Source: Nocardia mikamii NBRC 108933
GTDB taxonomy: Bacteria > Actinomycetota > Actinomycetes > Mycobacteriales > Mycobacteriaceae
DNA length: 64,000 nt
Assembly (NCBI RefSeq): GCF_001613505.1
Contig: NZ_BDCM01000010.1
Span: 62,001-126,000, forward strand
Reading direction: 5' to 3'
The position numbers and the translations under genes are program-made. Numbering within the stretch: position 1 is the stretch's first letter; each line of letters opens with the position of its first letter. Positions 35,415-44,040 of this stretch are shown here, piece after piece. A model generated the notes under the pieces. The model was not told where the DNA came from and searched no databases. It saw only the letters and a list, made by a program, of their open reading frames with translations.

Positions 35415-36539
35415 TCATGGCAACTTGTTGACCAGGGCCAGGTCGCCGTCGTAGTGGGCGAGTAGCCGGGGATCCATCACCTTGCGCCACAACGGTGGAA
35501 TCAACGCCAGCACGATCATGGTGGCGTAGCCATAGGGCAGCTGCGGCGACTCTTCGGAGCTGCGCAGAGTCTGGTATCGGCGGCCCGGGTTGGCGTGGTG
35601 GTCGCTGTGGCGTTGCAGGTGGAACAGGAAGATGTTGGTCACCAGGCGGTCACTGTTCCAACTGTCGCGCGGTGAACACCGCGCGTAACGACCGTCCGCG
35701 CGGCGCCTGCGCAGCAGGCCGTAGTGCTCGATGTAGTTCACCGTTTCGAGCAATACGATGCCGACCATGGCCTGCAGTATCAGAAAGGGAATGATCACGG
35801 GCCCGTAGGCGAGAATCAAAGCGCCGAACAGCACGGCACTCATGGACCACGCCTGCAGCAGGTTGTTGTGCCGGCTGAACCACCCTTTTCCCCGGTGGGA
35901 CAGGCGTTCTCGTTCCAGGACGAGGGCCGAGCGGAAGCCACCCAGGGAGCTGCGGGGCAGGAACTTCCAGAGCGACTCGCCGAATCGGGCACTTGCCGGG
36001 TCTTCGGGTGTGGCGACGCGGACGTGATGGCCACGGTTGTGCTCGACGTAGAAGTGGCCGTACCAGGATTGCGCCAGCGCGATTTTCGCCAGCCAGCGTT
36101 CGAGACGTTCGACTCGATGACCCAGTTCGTGTGCCGCGTTGATACCGAGACCGGACACGAATCCCATGGTTGCGGCCAGGCCCAACTTGTCGATGAGCTT
36201 CAGTTCGGGACGGGACCACATGAATCCCGCGATGGCCAGCCCGATGAACTGAATCGGCAGGAATGCGTAAACGCACCAACGGTAATACCGATCGTTGGTC
36301 AGCGCCTCGTAGTCATCCTCGCGCGGGTTTCTGCTGTCGATTCCCATCGCGATGTCCAGGAGCGGAATCACCCCGAGCACGGCGATAGGGCCGATCCACC
36401 AGAACAATTCGAGCCTCGTGAAGGTCACCAGTTGCCCGGGCAGCAGAGCTCCTGCGGCGCCCAGTGAACTCAGGACCCAGAGGTAGCGTTTGTGATCGCG
36501 AACCTGGGCACGTCCGAAAACCGTCATAGCCCGTCTCAC
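35415..36539 (-). CDS. alkB: Integral-membrane alkane/fatty-acyl hydroxylase (AlkB family)
   Basis: This protein of about 374 aa starts at GTG 36539; an ATG at 36527 is an alternative. It has six hydrophobic helices and the eight-histidine diiron signature: HELGH (137-141), EHNRGHH (166-172), LQRHSDHH (308-315), and NYIEHYGL with H272. The enzyme hydroxylates terminal methyl groups of alkanes with O2, taking electrons from rubredoxin. Neither rubredoxin nor an alkR-type regulator is adjacent, unlike in typical alkB-rubA-rubB loci, so electrons must come from another locus. Some AlkB relatives act on other chains. Confidence 0.9.
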   Translation of the reverse strand: MRRAMTVFGRAQVRDHKRYLWVLSSLGAAGALLPGQLVTFTRLELFWWIGPIAVLGVIPLLDIAMGIDSRNPREDDYEALTNDRYYRWCVYAFLPIQFIGLAIAGFMWSRPELKLIDKLGLAATMGFVSGLGINAAHELGHRVERLERWLAKIALAQSWYGHFYVEHNRGHHVRVATPEDPASARFGESLWKFLPRSSLGGFRSALVLERERLSHRGKGWFSRHNNLLQAWSMSAVLFGALILAYGPVIIPFLILQAMVGIVLLETVNYIEHYGLLRRRRADGRYARCSPRDSWNSDRLVTNIFLFHLQRHSDHHANPGRRYQTLRSSEESPQLPYGYATMIVLALIPPLWRKVMDPRLLAHYDGDLALVNKLP

Positions 36540-36634
36540 TCATTCATCCGACGAGGATCGACCTGAGGTATGGCTACTGAAAACGGTCCTGCCGACGCGC
36601 CGTCATGCCGCGAAATTCGGCCACTGATATCGAG

Positions 36635-37993
36635 CTACCTACCGGGGCATTCGCTCGGTGCCGGTTCGCCGCGCAGTCGCGCGTCGATCCAGTCCTCGAG
36701 GCCGGGAAAGCTGGTGACGTAACTGCTCAGATGCTCACCGGGCACTGTGCGGAAAATGGCCGGAACGCCCCGGCTGCATTGTTCACCGTACATACGCTGA
36801 GCGTCTTCGAGAGGAATCCACGGATCCCACGCCCCGTGGTAGATATACAGCGGCACACCCGATTTCCGGTCGGACAGATCCAGTTGGCGATACAGATTTT
36901 CGGCCGCCGGACTGTCGAGTGGGTTGCCGATATTGGTCGCCACGTCCATCGGGATGCCGACGACGCCGAGCGGTCCATCGGCGTCACCACAGAGATCTCG
37001 CGTCGGAGAAGTCGTCACCCACTGCGCGAGATGATTCATGTACCCGAGCAACTCCGGATGTTCGCGCGCTATCGCGGTCGACACCGACAACAGGATGCCG
37101 GAGGCGATCCAGCCGTTGAAGCGGTGGGCGATATTTCGGTAGTCGGCGGCCAGTCCACCCGAGGCCACCCCCATCAGCACGTCCGACAGCTCCGGCGCGT
37201 ACTCGCTCTGCAACATCGCGGTGGCGTACGCGGCGATCGCTCCACCCGAGTAGCCGTCGACCACATAGCGGCTGTCACCGAACTCCGGCAGCGCATTACG
37301 CACGGCGCGAATCGAATCGAGCATCATGTGCCCGGCCACATTCGTCTCGCCGTAGGCCATCAACGGGCCCTCATGGTCGGGCAGGAGAACCGCGTGACCT
37401 TTGTTCAGGGCCGACCAGATGGCCGGCAGAAACCACACGAGATCGGTGTTGGTTCGATCGAGTATGTCGTGCGACAACTGATAGCCCGGCGTGCAGTGCA
37501 ACCCGAGTGCGTTGATCGGCATCGCGTTCACCTCCACCGGGCGGGGCCCCGGACCGTTCCACGAGGCCGCCGGCGTGATCAATGTGGCGGTGCCGAAGGA
37601 GGGCGTGCCCGTTGCCGAGGTGGAGCGAAACTTCAGCAGCACCGCTCGCTGGATCGGTGCCGCCATATGCTGAGCTGCCGTCGCGGTCACGTCCCGCGCC
37701 TCGATGATCTGTCCCGGCTCCAGGCCGGCCAGATTCGCAGGCCAGGCATCGAAGGTCTGATCCCCGGTCGGCGACGACAATATCGCCCGCCACAATGCCG
37801 CCTGCTGGTCACCGGCGTTCTGCTCGGGGCCGGCGGTCAACTGCGGCGGCTTTATGTTGGCGTCGATCCAAGTCTGTAGCGGTGAGGGAGGGGCGGGCGA
37901 ACCTTCGTCCGCCCGAGCGGGCTGTTCGCCCAACAACGCACTAGCGACAACAACGGTTACTACAGCTGCCAGAAACCCTCTCACAAGCCACAT
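36635..37993 (-). CDS. Secreted LIP-family lipase
   Basis: This 452-aa protein has a signal peptide (LVRGFLAAVVTVVVASALL, cleavage near PARADE). It belongs to the secretory-lipase (LIP) family of actinobacteria and fungi. Signs are RAVLLKFRSTSATGTP, a PINALGLHCTPGYQLSH segment, nucleophile Ser in VDGYSGGAIAAY, Asp in YIYHGAWDPWIP, and His in PGEHLSSY. A Cys pair (LHCTPG, DLCGDAD) could form a disulfide. It probably releases fatty acids from acylglycerols outside the cell. Its neighbour alkB acts on hydrophobic chains, but the two are separate transcription units. Confidence 0.9.
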   Translation of the reverse strand: MWLVRGFLAAVVTVVVASALLGEQPARADEGSPAPPSPLQTWIDANIKPPQLTAGPEQNAGDQQAALWRAILSSPTGDQTFDAWPANLAGLEPGQIIEARDVTATAAQHMAAPIQRAVLLKFRSTSATGTPSFGTATLITPAASWNGPGPRPVEVNAMPINALGLHCTPGYQLSHDILDRTNTDLVWFLPAIWSALNKGHAVLLPDHEGPLMAYGETNVAGHMMLDSIRAVRNALPEFGDSRYVVDGYSGGAIAAYATAMLQSEYAPELSDVLMGVASGGLAADYRNIAHRFNGWIASGILLSVSTAIAREHPELLGYMNHLAQWVTTSPTRDLCGDADGPLGVVGIPMDVATNIGNPLDSPAAENLYRQLDLSDRKSGVPLYIYHGAWDPWIPLEDAQRMYGEQCSRGVPAIFRTVPGEHLSSYVTSFPGLEDWIDARLRGEPAPSECPGR

Positions 37994-38409
37994 CCTTTGT
38001 TCGGACGAAACCGCGGGGACTACCCCCTGCCAGGGTTGCGCGAAGCGACTTTAGCAAGCCTCTGCCATCCTGACCAAGGAACGCGCGTTGCGAAAATTGC
38101 GCGCAATGTGAGGTGCGCATATATCGCCGCTCTGAGCGGGAAACAATGGCGACCGAAAAGTGCGGCGGAACTGCGCGAGGGCTGCTGCACGAGGGGCGAT
38201 ATGCGGCGTGGATTGTCGCTGGGGTCCTAATTGTCCCGTATTGGTCCACAGGTGTTCGAACCTGTCCGCGTGCGCATCGAATGCGGGCCGCCGACCCCGT
38301 CCACTTCGAATTTCTCACGCGGCCGAGTCGTTGCCGCGGCTCGCCCGGCCGATAGCATGTGTTGCGGCCGAGCCGGACACTCGCACGGCGGCAACAGAAG
38401 GTGGGAACG
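37994..38409. other. Intergenic region between divergent lipase and fetB genes
   Basis: The 416 bp should carry two divergent promoters. ACAGGT and ACCTGT form an inverted repeat with a 6-bp centre at 38248-38265. A plus-strand frame from an ATG at 38146 (69 codons) includes one hydrophobic stretch, AAWIVAGVLIVPYW, but has no ribosome-binding site and then turns Arg-rich. I do not call it a gene. Confidence 0.4.
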
Positions 38410-39153
38410 GTGAGCGTCGCATCGCCCGGTGTGGGTTCGGCGGTTGTGTGCCTGGTTCTGGTGGCCGCATCGGCAGCGGTGTACCGGTTCGCATACCTCG
38501 GGTCGATGCTGATCGTGCCCGGTGCGGCGATTCGCGCGATCGTGCAACTGAGTGTCGTCGCCCTGGTGCTCGCCGCCGCCCTGCGCCAACTCTGGTCCTC
38601 GTTTCTGGTTCTGGGCGTGATGTTCGCGGCCGCGGTGTTCACCTCCGCTCGCCGAGCACGAGCGGGACGCTCCGGAACATGGCTGGCCGCAGCCCTGGCG
38701 GCCGGATGGGCTGCCGTCCTTCCGGTGATGCTCGTCAGCGGTGTCGTCCCCCTGTCGGGACCTGCGGTAGTCCCCGTCGGCGGCATCATCCTCGGCGGCG
38801 CCATGACCGCGACCTCGCTGGCGGCACGTCGTGCCCTGGACGCCGTTGACGATCGGCGCGGCGAGATCGAGGCGGCCATGAGCCTGGGTTTCGACGACCG
38901 CCACGCGCGCCTGGAAATCATTCGATCCAGCGCGGCCGACGCGTTGCTCCCCGGCGTCGACCAAACCCGCACGGTCGGATTGGTCACGCTGCCCGGGGCA
39001 TTCGTCGGTGTCCTCATCGCCAGCGGCTCCGCGGGCCGTGCAGCCGCGGTCCAGATCCTCGTGCTCCTCGGCTTGTTGCTTGCGCAATCGTGCGCGGTGG
39101 CGGTCACCATCGAACTCGTCGCTCGAGGCCGAATACGACGACCTCGGCGCTGA
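38410..39153 (+). CDS. FetB/UPF0014-family ABC-transporter permease-like protein
   Basis: The GTG at 38410 has GAAGG 8 nt upstream. This 247-aa protein has about six to seven helices and the family hallmarks YRFAYLGSMLIVPGAAIRAI at the start, GGIILGGAMTATSLAARRAL in the middle and LLPGVDQTRTVGLVTLPGAFVG near the end. In Escherichia coli FetB pairs with the ATPase FetA in iron export. No ATPase gene lies beside it here, so the partner must be elsewhere or the protein acts alone. Confidence 0.85.
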   Translation: MSVASPGVGSAVVCLVLVAASAAVYRFAYLGSMLIVPGAAIRAIVQLSVVALVLAAALRQLWSSFLVLGVMFAAAVFTSARRARAGRSGTWLAAALAAGWAAVLPVMLVSGVVPLSGPAVVPVGGIILGGAMTATSLAARRALDAVDDRRGEIEAAMSLGFDDRHARLEIIRSSAADALLPGVDQTRTVGLVTLPGAFVGVLIASGSAGRAAAVQILVLLGLLLAQSCAVAVTIELVARGRIRRPRR

Positions 39154-39296
39154 ACACCACTCGTCCGACAGAGTCCGCCTCGTCCTCGACATGCTCGATC
39201 TCGGGGCACGGACGCCGTCCTGCCACGCGCGACCCGGTTCTACCGTCATAATGGGTCATCCCTGTACTGCCAGTGCGGTGCACCGATCGAGGGTTG

Positions 39297-39779
39297 GTGA
39301 GTCGGATGATGCCTACATCCATGCTCGACGAACTGTACGAACGCGCGCAAAACGACTGTGTCGCACTACGAATCGGCGTGATCATCGATCGTGGCGGCCA
39401 GGTTCTGCTGCTCGAGCGTGACGACAGCGGTCCCATCAAGGCCACCCTCAAACTTCCCGGCACCACCGTCGAGCCCGGCGAACCGCTGGACGCGGCCGTA
39501 GCACGCGGTGTCGCCACCGAGACAGGTCTGCTCGTCACCCGAATCCGTAGCCACGTAGGCTATTTCGACTACCTGTCCCCCATCGGAAAACCGGTCCGCC
39601 GCCTGCACTTCGCCGTCGACGTCGCCGCCACGTACCCCATCCGTCTGTCCGCCCACACCGCCTACACCTGGGCGCCACTGGACGGCGACCTCCGTGTGAC
39701 TCCCTCCATTCGCCGCATCCTTCAGGACTACCGCGAGCTCGCCCAAGCCCGAAACCCGCTACCGGAAGCCCTGGCGTGA
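39297..39779 (+). CDS. Nudix-fold protein with degenerate catalytic box
   Basis: This 160-aa protein starts at GTG 39297 (GAGGG upstream); an ATG at 39306 is possible. The fold is recognisable from IGVIIDRGGQVLLLERDD and the stretch GTTVEPGEPLDAAVARG followed by VATETGL, which aligns with the Nudix box Gx5Ex7REUxEExGU. Of the box, the GE and one late Glu remain, but the RE Glu is Gly, the next Glu is Thr and the key Gly is Thr. Hydrolase activity is doubtful; a regulatory or binding role is possible. Confidence 0.65.
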   Translation: MSRMMPTSMLDELYERAQNDCVALRIGVIIDRGGQVLLLERDDSGPIKATLKLPGTTVEPGEPLDAAVARGVATETGLLVTRIRSHVGYFDYLSPIGKPVRRLHFAVDVAATYPIRLSAHTAYTWAPLDGDLRVTPSIRRILQDYRELAQARNPLPEALA

Positions 39780-40030
39780 GAATGGCCCAGCGACGTGCCC
39801 GTCCCGCGTCCGGATGCCAGCAGGTCATGCGCGGTGATCACCTCGTCCAGCGACGCCACTTCGGTGACCGGAAGCGAGAGTGTGCCTCCGGCAAGGTAAT
39901 TCAGCACCTGGCGGGTAGCGGCGGCGACCTTCGACGGCGCGCCGGTGACGAGGCCGCGGTGGCTGAAACCGGTGAGAGTGAGGTTGCCGCCCCAGTAGGC
40001 GACCGAACGGTGGGAGCGGGGCGGGGCCGC
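39728..40030 (-). pseudogene. C-terminal fragment of a quinone-oxidoreductase (MDR) gene
   Basis: The minus strand reads SVAYWGGNLTLTGFSHRGLV, then a KVAAATRQVLNYLAGGTLSL stretch and LDEVITAHDLLASG, which match the last 75 residues of zinc-less medium-chain dehydrogenases. The NADPH-binding and N-terminal domains are absent, and the frame begins right after the cobL stop with no start signal. It looks like the 3' end of a lost gene. It overlaps the 3' end of the Nudix-like gene on the opposite strand. Confidence 0.55.
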
Positions 40031-40061
40031 CGCCGCCTGCGTCTTATGCGACCGATTCGGA

Positions 40062-41339
40062 CTACTCGGCCGGCTTCACCGCAATCCACTGCGCCACCGG
40101 CAGATGCGGGCGCCACGCGGTGAATCCGCCGAGCGGCTCGCCCCGGTAGATCTGGAATTTCCGCAGTACGCCGCCGTGTTCGGCGGCCCAGCGCAGCAGC
40201 AGCGCCTCCGATTCGGCGGTGACGGCGTTGGCGACGAGGCGTCCGCCCGGGCGCAGCCGATCCCAGCATGTCGCTAACAGACCGTCCTGGGTGAGGCCGC
40301 CGCCGAGGAAGATCGCGTCGGGCACCGGATCCCCTGCCGCGGGCAGATCGGCGGGCGCCTCGCCGCGCACGACGATCGCGGGCACCCCGAGCGCCGCGGC
40401 GTTGGCGGCGATCTGTTCGCGGCGCGTCGAACTGCGCTCGAATGTGATTGCGCGACAGTCGGAATGGGTGCGGCACCACTCGATCGCGATGGTGCCCGAT
40501 CCGCCGCCCACATCCCACAGCAGTTCACCGGGCGCCGGGGCGAGCGCGGCGACCGACAGGGTGCGGACCTCCGCCTTGGTCAGTTGTCCGTCGCCGCCGT
40601 AGGAGGCGTCGGGCAGGCCTGGCAACCGGGTGAGCCGGGGTGCGGCCGGATCGCGGATCGCCTCGATGGCGACGATGTTCAGTGGATCGCCGGGAGGCCG
40701 TGACCACCGCGCCGCTGTCGCGGCGGCGATCCGTTCGCCGGGACCGCCGAGCTGCTCCAGCACGGTCAGCCGTGATTCGCCGAAGCCGTTGTGCCGCAGG
40801 AGTTCCGCCACCTGCGCGGGCGAGTGTTCGTCGGCGCTGAGCACCAGGAGCCGCCGGCCGTCGGCGAGTTCCGGCAGAACCGTCTCGAGGGGGCGGCCGA
40901 CCACGCTCACCACCGGCGTGTGCGCGCTGGCCCAGCCCAGTCGGGCGCAGGCCAGCGTGGCCGACGACGGCTGCGGATAAACCCGGATAGCCTGTGGCCC
41001 CAGCATTTTCGCCAGCGTGACCCCAATGCCGTAGAACATGGGATCTCCGCTGGCCAGAACGCAGATACGCGAATCCCGGTGCGCGGACAGCAATTCCGGC
41101 AGCGCGGGCAGCAGCGGGGTCGGCCAGGCCCGGCGATCCGCGGCGCTCGCGTCGGCGGGGACCAGATCGAGCTGGCGGCGCGATCCGAAAAGGACCTGAG
41201 CCGAGGCGATTTCGGCGCGCACGCGCGGACTCAACCCCGGCCAGCCGTCGGCACCGATGCCCACCACCGCGATCACGCGATCGTTGGTCGGTGCGTCCTG
41301 CGTGTCTCCGAGTGCGAGAGCGGGTTCTTCGCCCGTCAT
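40062..41339 (-). CDS. cobL: Precorrin-6Y C5,15-methyltransferase (decarboxylating)
   Basis: About 425 aa from the ATG at 41339; a GTG at 41354 is an alternative. The enzyme methylates C5 and C15 of precorrin-6 and removes a carboxyl group in aerobic cobalamin synthesis. The N-terminal CbiE half starts VIAVVGIGADGWPGLSPRV and has VLASGDPMFYGIG; the C-terminal CbiT half has the SAM-binding LLWDVGGGSGTIAIEW. Both domains are complete. It corresponds to Rv2072c. The cobM and cobK genes that follow in Mycobacterium tuberculosis are missing here, replaced by an MDR fragment. Confidence 0.94.
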   Translation of the reverse strand: MTGEEPALALGDTQDAPTNDRVIAVVGIGADGWPGLSPRVRAEIASAQVLFGSRRQLDLVPADASAADRRAWPTPLLPALPELLSAHRDSRICVLASGDPMFYGIGVTLAKMLGPQAIRVYPQPSSATLACARLGWASAHTPVVSVVGRPLETVLPELADGRRLLVLSADEHSPAQVAELLRHNGFGESRLTVLEQLGGPGERIAAATAARWSRPPGDPLNIVAIEAIRDPAAPRLTRLPGLPDASYGGDGQLTKAEVRTLSVAALAPAPGELLWDVGGGSGTIAIEWCRTHSDCRAITFERSSTRREQIAANAAALGVPAIVVRGEAPADLPAAGDPVPDAIFLGGGLTQDGLLATCWDRLRPGGRLVANAVTAESEALLLRWAAEHGGVLRKFQIYRGEPLGGFTAWRPHLPVAQWIAVKPAE

Positions 41340-41475
41340 ATCGTCACCGGCCACCGTCGCGCTGTACCGGATGAATGCAGCGTCTGTGTCGTACGCGCGG
41401 GCAGCGGCTGTGCCGAACGAGCGGGCAATGCCACGGCGCAGCGGCTCCGCCGTGCGGACCGTGTGAGCGCGCGCA

Positions 41476-42231
41476 TCAGCGGGGCATCCGGCGCCAGACG
41501 GCCCGAGGCACCCATCGCGCCACCGCGAAGGCGAACCGCAGTGCGCGCGGCACCCAGACTTCGCCGACGCGCCGGTGCAATGCGGAGACCACCGCGTCGG
41601 CCACCTGCTGCGGTGTACTCGACAGCGGCGCCGGGCTCATGCCCTCGGTCATCCGGCCGATCACGAATCCGGGCCGCACCAGCAGCAGATGGACGCCGGT
41701 GCCGTGCAGCGCATCCGACAGGCCCGATGCGAAACCGTCCAGCCCCGCCTTGCCCGAACCGTAGACGTAATTGGCTCGCCGCACCCGCACCCCGGCGACC
41801 GAACTGAACACCACCACCTGGCCGCTGCCCTGGGCGCGCAGCAGATTCGCCAGCACGGTCAGCAGACTCACCTGGGCGACGAAGTCGGTGTGCAGTACCG
41901 CGACCGCCGCGGCCGGATCCTGTTCGGCGCGGTCCTGGTCGCCCAGGACGCCGAAGGCGAGGATCGCCACCCCGATCCGGCCGTGGTCGGCGGCCAGTTT
42001 CTCCAGCAGCGGCTGATGGCCGGACAGGTCGTCGGCGTCGAACTCCACCGCATGGACCGCGCGGGCGCCCGCCGCGCGCAGCATCGCGGTCTCCTCCCCC
42101 AGCCGATCGCTGCGACGTGCGGCGAGCACGATCTCGCGGTCCGCGCAGATCCGGCGGACGACCTCGAGTCCCATCTCGCTGCGCCCGCCGAACAGCACGA
42201 TCACCCCGTCGTCGACCTCACGCACACCCAT
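41476..42231 (-). CDS. SDR-family reductase, DprE2 paralogue (Rv2073c-like)
   Basis: This 251-aa protein has the cofactor motif [14 protein letters not shown] and the catalytic region [20 protein letters not shown] with Ser, Tyr and Lys. [11 protein letters not shown] and the basic C-terminus ([13 protein letters not shown]) follow the pattern of DprE2, the decaprenyl-phospho-ketoribose reductase of arabinan synthesis. Position next to cobL and the Rv2074-type gene marks it as the Rv2073c orthologue, not DprE2 itself. The substrate is unknown. It is divergent from the gene at 42275 with only 43 bp between start codons. Confidence 0.85.
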   Translation of the reverse strand: MGVREVDDGVIVLFGGRSEMGLEVVRRICADREIVLAARRSDRLGEETAMLRAAGARAVHAVEFDADDLSGHQPLLEKLAADHGRIGVAILAFGVLGDQDRAEQDPAAAVAVLHTDFVAQVSLLTVLANLLRAQGSGQVVVFSSVAGVRVRRANYVYGSGKAGLDGFASGLSDALHGTGVHLLLVRPGFVIGRMTEGMSPAPLSSTPQQVADAVVSALHRRVGEVWVPRALRFAFAVARWVPRAVWRRMPR

Positions 42232-42274
42232 GGCGCATAGTCTGCCATCGGCGCCGGTTGCTAGCGTCGCAGCC

Positions 42275-42685
42275 ATGACGAGTACCGCGGCCGCGCGCAT
42301 CGACCTGTCCCCCAGCGCGCTGGAATTCGTGACCGAACGGCATCTGGCCACGCTGACCACCCTGCGCGCGGACGGTACACCGCACGTCGTCGCGGTCGGC
42401 TTCACCTGGGATCCCGACGCCGGTATCGCACGGGTGATCACCGGCGGTCCCACCACCAAGGCCCGCAACGCGGACCGGCGCGGATACGCCGCGCTGAGTC
42501 AGGTCGACGGCCCGCGCTGGCTCACCCTCGAAGGCCCGGCCGAGGTCTGGACCGACCGCGACCGGGTCGCCGAGGCGGAAGCCCGCTACGCCGAGCGCTA
42601 CCGCACGCCGCGCGAGAACCCGCAGCGCGTGGTCATCGCCGTGCGCGTCGCGCGGGTGCTGTCGAGCAGCACCCTGCGCGGCTGA
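42275..42685 (+). CDS. F420-dependent flavin/deazaflavin oxidoreductase (Rv2074-like biliverdin reductase)
   Basis: This 136-aa split-barrel protein of the PPOX/FDOR family starts at an ATG 7 nt after [45 protein letters not shown] and [19 protein letters not shown] follow the family pattern, where the TKxRN segment contacts the cofactor. The orthologue in Mycobacterium tuberculosis, Rv2074, reduces biliverdin with F420H2. It is divergent from the SDR gene, as in that species. Reaction assigned by orthology and context. Confidence 0.88.
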   Translation: MTSTAAARIDLSPSALEFVTERHLATLTTLRADGTPHVVAVGFTWDPDAGIARVITGGPTTKARNADRRGYAALSQVDGPRWLTLEGPAEVWTDRDRVAEAEARYAERYRTPRENPQRVVIAVRVARVLSSSTLRG

Positions 42686-42809
42686 GCGACGCCGGTCACC
42701 AGCACGGGACACGAGGCCGCCGGACCGTGCCGGTCTCCGCGGGCCGCGCCGAATCCGTCGTCCGACGGCATCCGTTCACACCTCCGTGGCGACGCGAGCC
42801 GGCAGGGCA

Positions 42810-43937
42810 CTACAGCACCGTCAAACCGTGCGGACGGCGATTCATCGACTCGCCGCCGTCCTCGGTGACGACCACGATGTCCTCGATGCGGGCGCCCCAC
42901 GCACCGCCGAAGTAGATGCCCGGCTCGATGCTGAACGCCATCCCCGGCCGCAGCACGGTCTCGTTGCCCGCCACGATGTAGGGCTCCTCGTGCACCGACA
43001 GCCCGATGCCGTGGCCGGTGCGGTGAATGAACGCCTCACCGAAACCGGCCTCGGACAACAGGTTTCGAGCCGCGGCGTCGACCGACTCGGCGGTGACACC
43101 CGGGCGCACGGCGGCCACCGCGGCGGCCTGCGCGCGTTCGAGGGCGGCGTAGCGTTCGGCGATCTCCGGATCGGGCTCGCCCAGCACGTACGTGCGGGTG
43201 GAATCGGAGAAATATCCGGGTTCGACGGGACCGCCGATATCGATGACCACCACGTCACCGGCTTCGATGATCCGGTCGGAATGGCTGTGGTGCGGGTTGG
43301 CGCCGTTGGGCCCACTGCCGACGATCACGAAATCGGCCCGGTCGTGCCCCTCCGCCACGATCGCGGCGGCGATGTCGGCGGCGACCTCGGCCTCCGTGCG
43401 CCCCGGCTGCAACCACTCACCCATCCGGGCATGCACGCGATCGATGGCGGCACCCGCGCGCCGCAATGCGTCGATCTCGGCGGCATCCTTGATCATCCGC
43501 AACTCCCGGATGATCGGGGTCGCCGACACCGGCAGGGCGGTCAGCGCGTCGGCGATCGGGAGCAGATGCAGGGCGGGCATGGCATCGTCGACCGCGACCC
43601 GGGCGCCCGCGTTCAACGTCGACTTCACGACCCCGTACGGGTCCACGCCGTCGACCCACGGCACCATGTGCAATCCGAGCTCACCGGCGGCCGAGCCGTC
43701 CAGCGCGGCCAACTCCAGTTTCGGCACCACCACCGACGGGGTTTCGCCGCTGGCCGGGACGACCAGGCAGGTGAGCCGTTCGAAGGATTGCGCGGCCGAC
43801 CCCAGCAGATATCGCAGATCCGGTCCGGGCGTGATCAGCAGCGCGTCCAGATGTGCCGCGCGGGTCAGCTCCGCCGCCCGCTCCAGCCGCTTGCCGTAGA
43901 TCTCGGCACCGAATCGTGACTCCGTATGCGCGCTCAT
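42810..43937 (-). CDS. pepE: M24-family Xaa-Pro dipeptidase (PepE)
   Basis: This 375-aa cytoplasmic metallopeptidase has an N-terminal creatinase-like domain to about residue 140, then a pita-bread catalytic domain with five metal ligands: Asp in [12 protein letters not shown] and YFSDSTRTY, His in HRTGHGIGL, Glu in FSIEPGIYF and Glu in RIEDIVVV. All ligands are present. It cleaves dipeptides with C-terminal proline. It corresponds to Rv2089c and is divergent from the exonuclease gene, as in Mycobacterium tuberculosis. Confidence 0.92.
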   Translation of the reverse strand: MSAHTESRFGAEIYGKRLERAAELTRAAHLDALLITPGPDLRYLLGSAAQSFERLTCLVVPASGETPSVVVPKLELAALDGSAAGELGLHMVPWVDGVDPYGVVKSTLNAGARVAVDDAMPALHLLPIADALTALPVSATPIIRELRMIKDAAEIDALRRAGAAIDRVHARMGEWLQPGRTEAEVAADIAAAIVAEGHDRADFVIVGSGPNGANPHHSHSDRIIEAGDVVVIDIGGPVEPGYFSDSTRTYVLGEPDPEIAERYAALERAQAAAVAAVRPGVTAESVDAAARNLLSEAGFGEAFIHRTGHGIGLSVHEEPYIVAGNETVLRPGMAFSIEPGIYFGGAWGARIEDIVVVTEDGGESMNRRPHGLTVL

Positions 43938-44010
43938 GCGATACGACGTTACCCGTCACTCCGGACACGGTCCGGACGATCACGACGTTCGCGACCGGGT
44001 CGTGGCCGGA

Positions 44011-44033
44011 TTGTCGGTGCGGCCCGGTAGCGT
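44011..44033 (+). promoter_or_regulatory. PafBC-dependent (RecA-NDp type) promoter of the exonuclease gene
   Basis: TTGTCGGTG at 44011-44019, then 8 bp, then TAGCGT at 44028-44033, matches the whole actinobacterial RecA-NDp consensus tTGTCRGTG-N8-TANNNT. The ATG follows 7 nt later, so the mRNA is probably leaderless. This motif is the known site of the PafBC activator after DNA damage. Confidence 0.85.
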
Positions 44034-44040
44034 CTGCGCC

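Noticed and set aside
38248..38280. Possible tRNA T-arm (GTTCGAAC within an inverted repeat)
   Set aside because: The loop and stem lengths do not fit a T-arm, and no anticodon or acceptor stem can be built around it.
38146..38355. 69-codon plus-strand ORF with one hydrophobic stretch
   Set aside because: There is no ribosome-binding site and the second half is Arg-rich and disordered. It was left as part of the intergenic region.
42245..42267. PafBC motif upstream of the Rv2074-like gene
   Set aside because: Only the TAGCGT -10 box and about five of nine upstream bases agree with the consensus, so it is treated as a plain leaderless promoter.
43936..44040. Longer N-terminus of the exonuclease
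   Set aside because: The extension would contain the RecA-NDp promoter and lacks similarity to the nuclease family. The ATG at 44041 is right behind the promoter.
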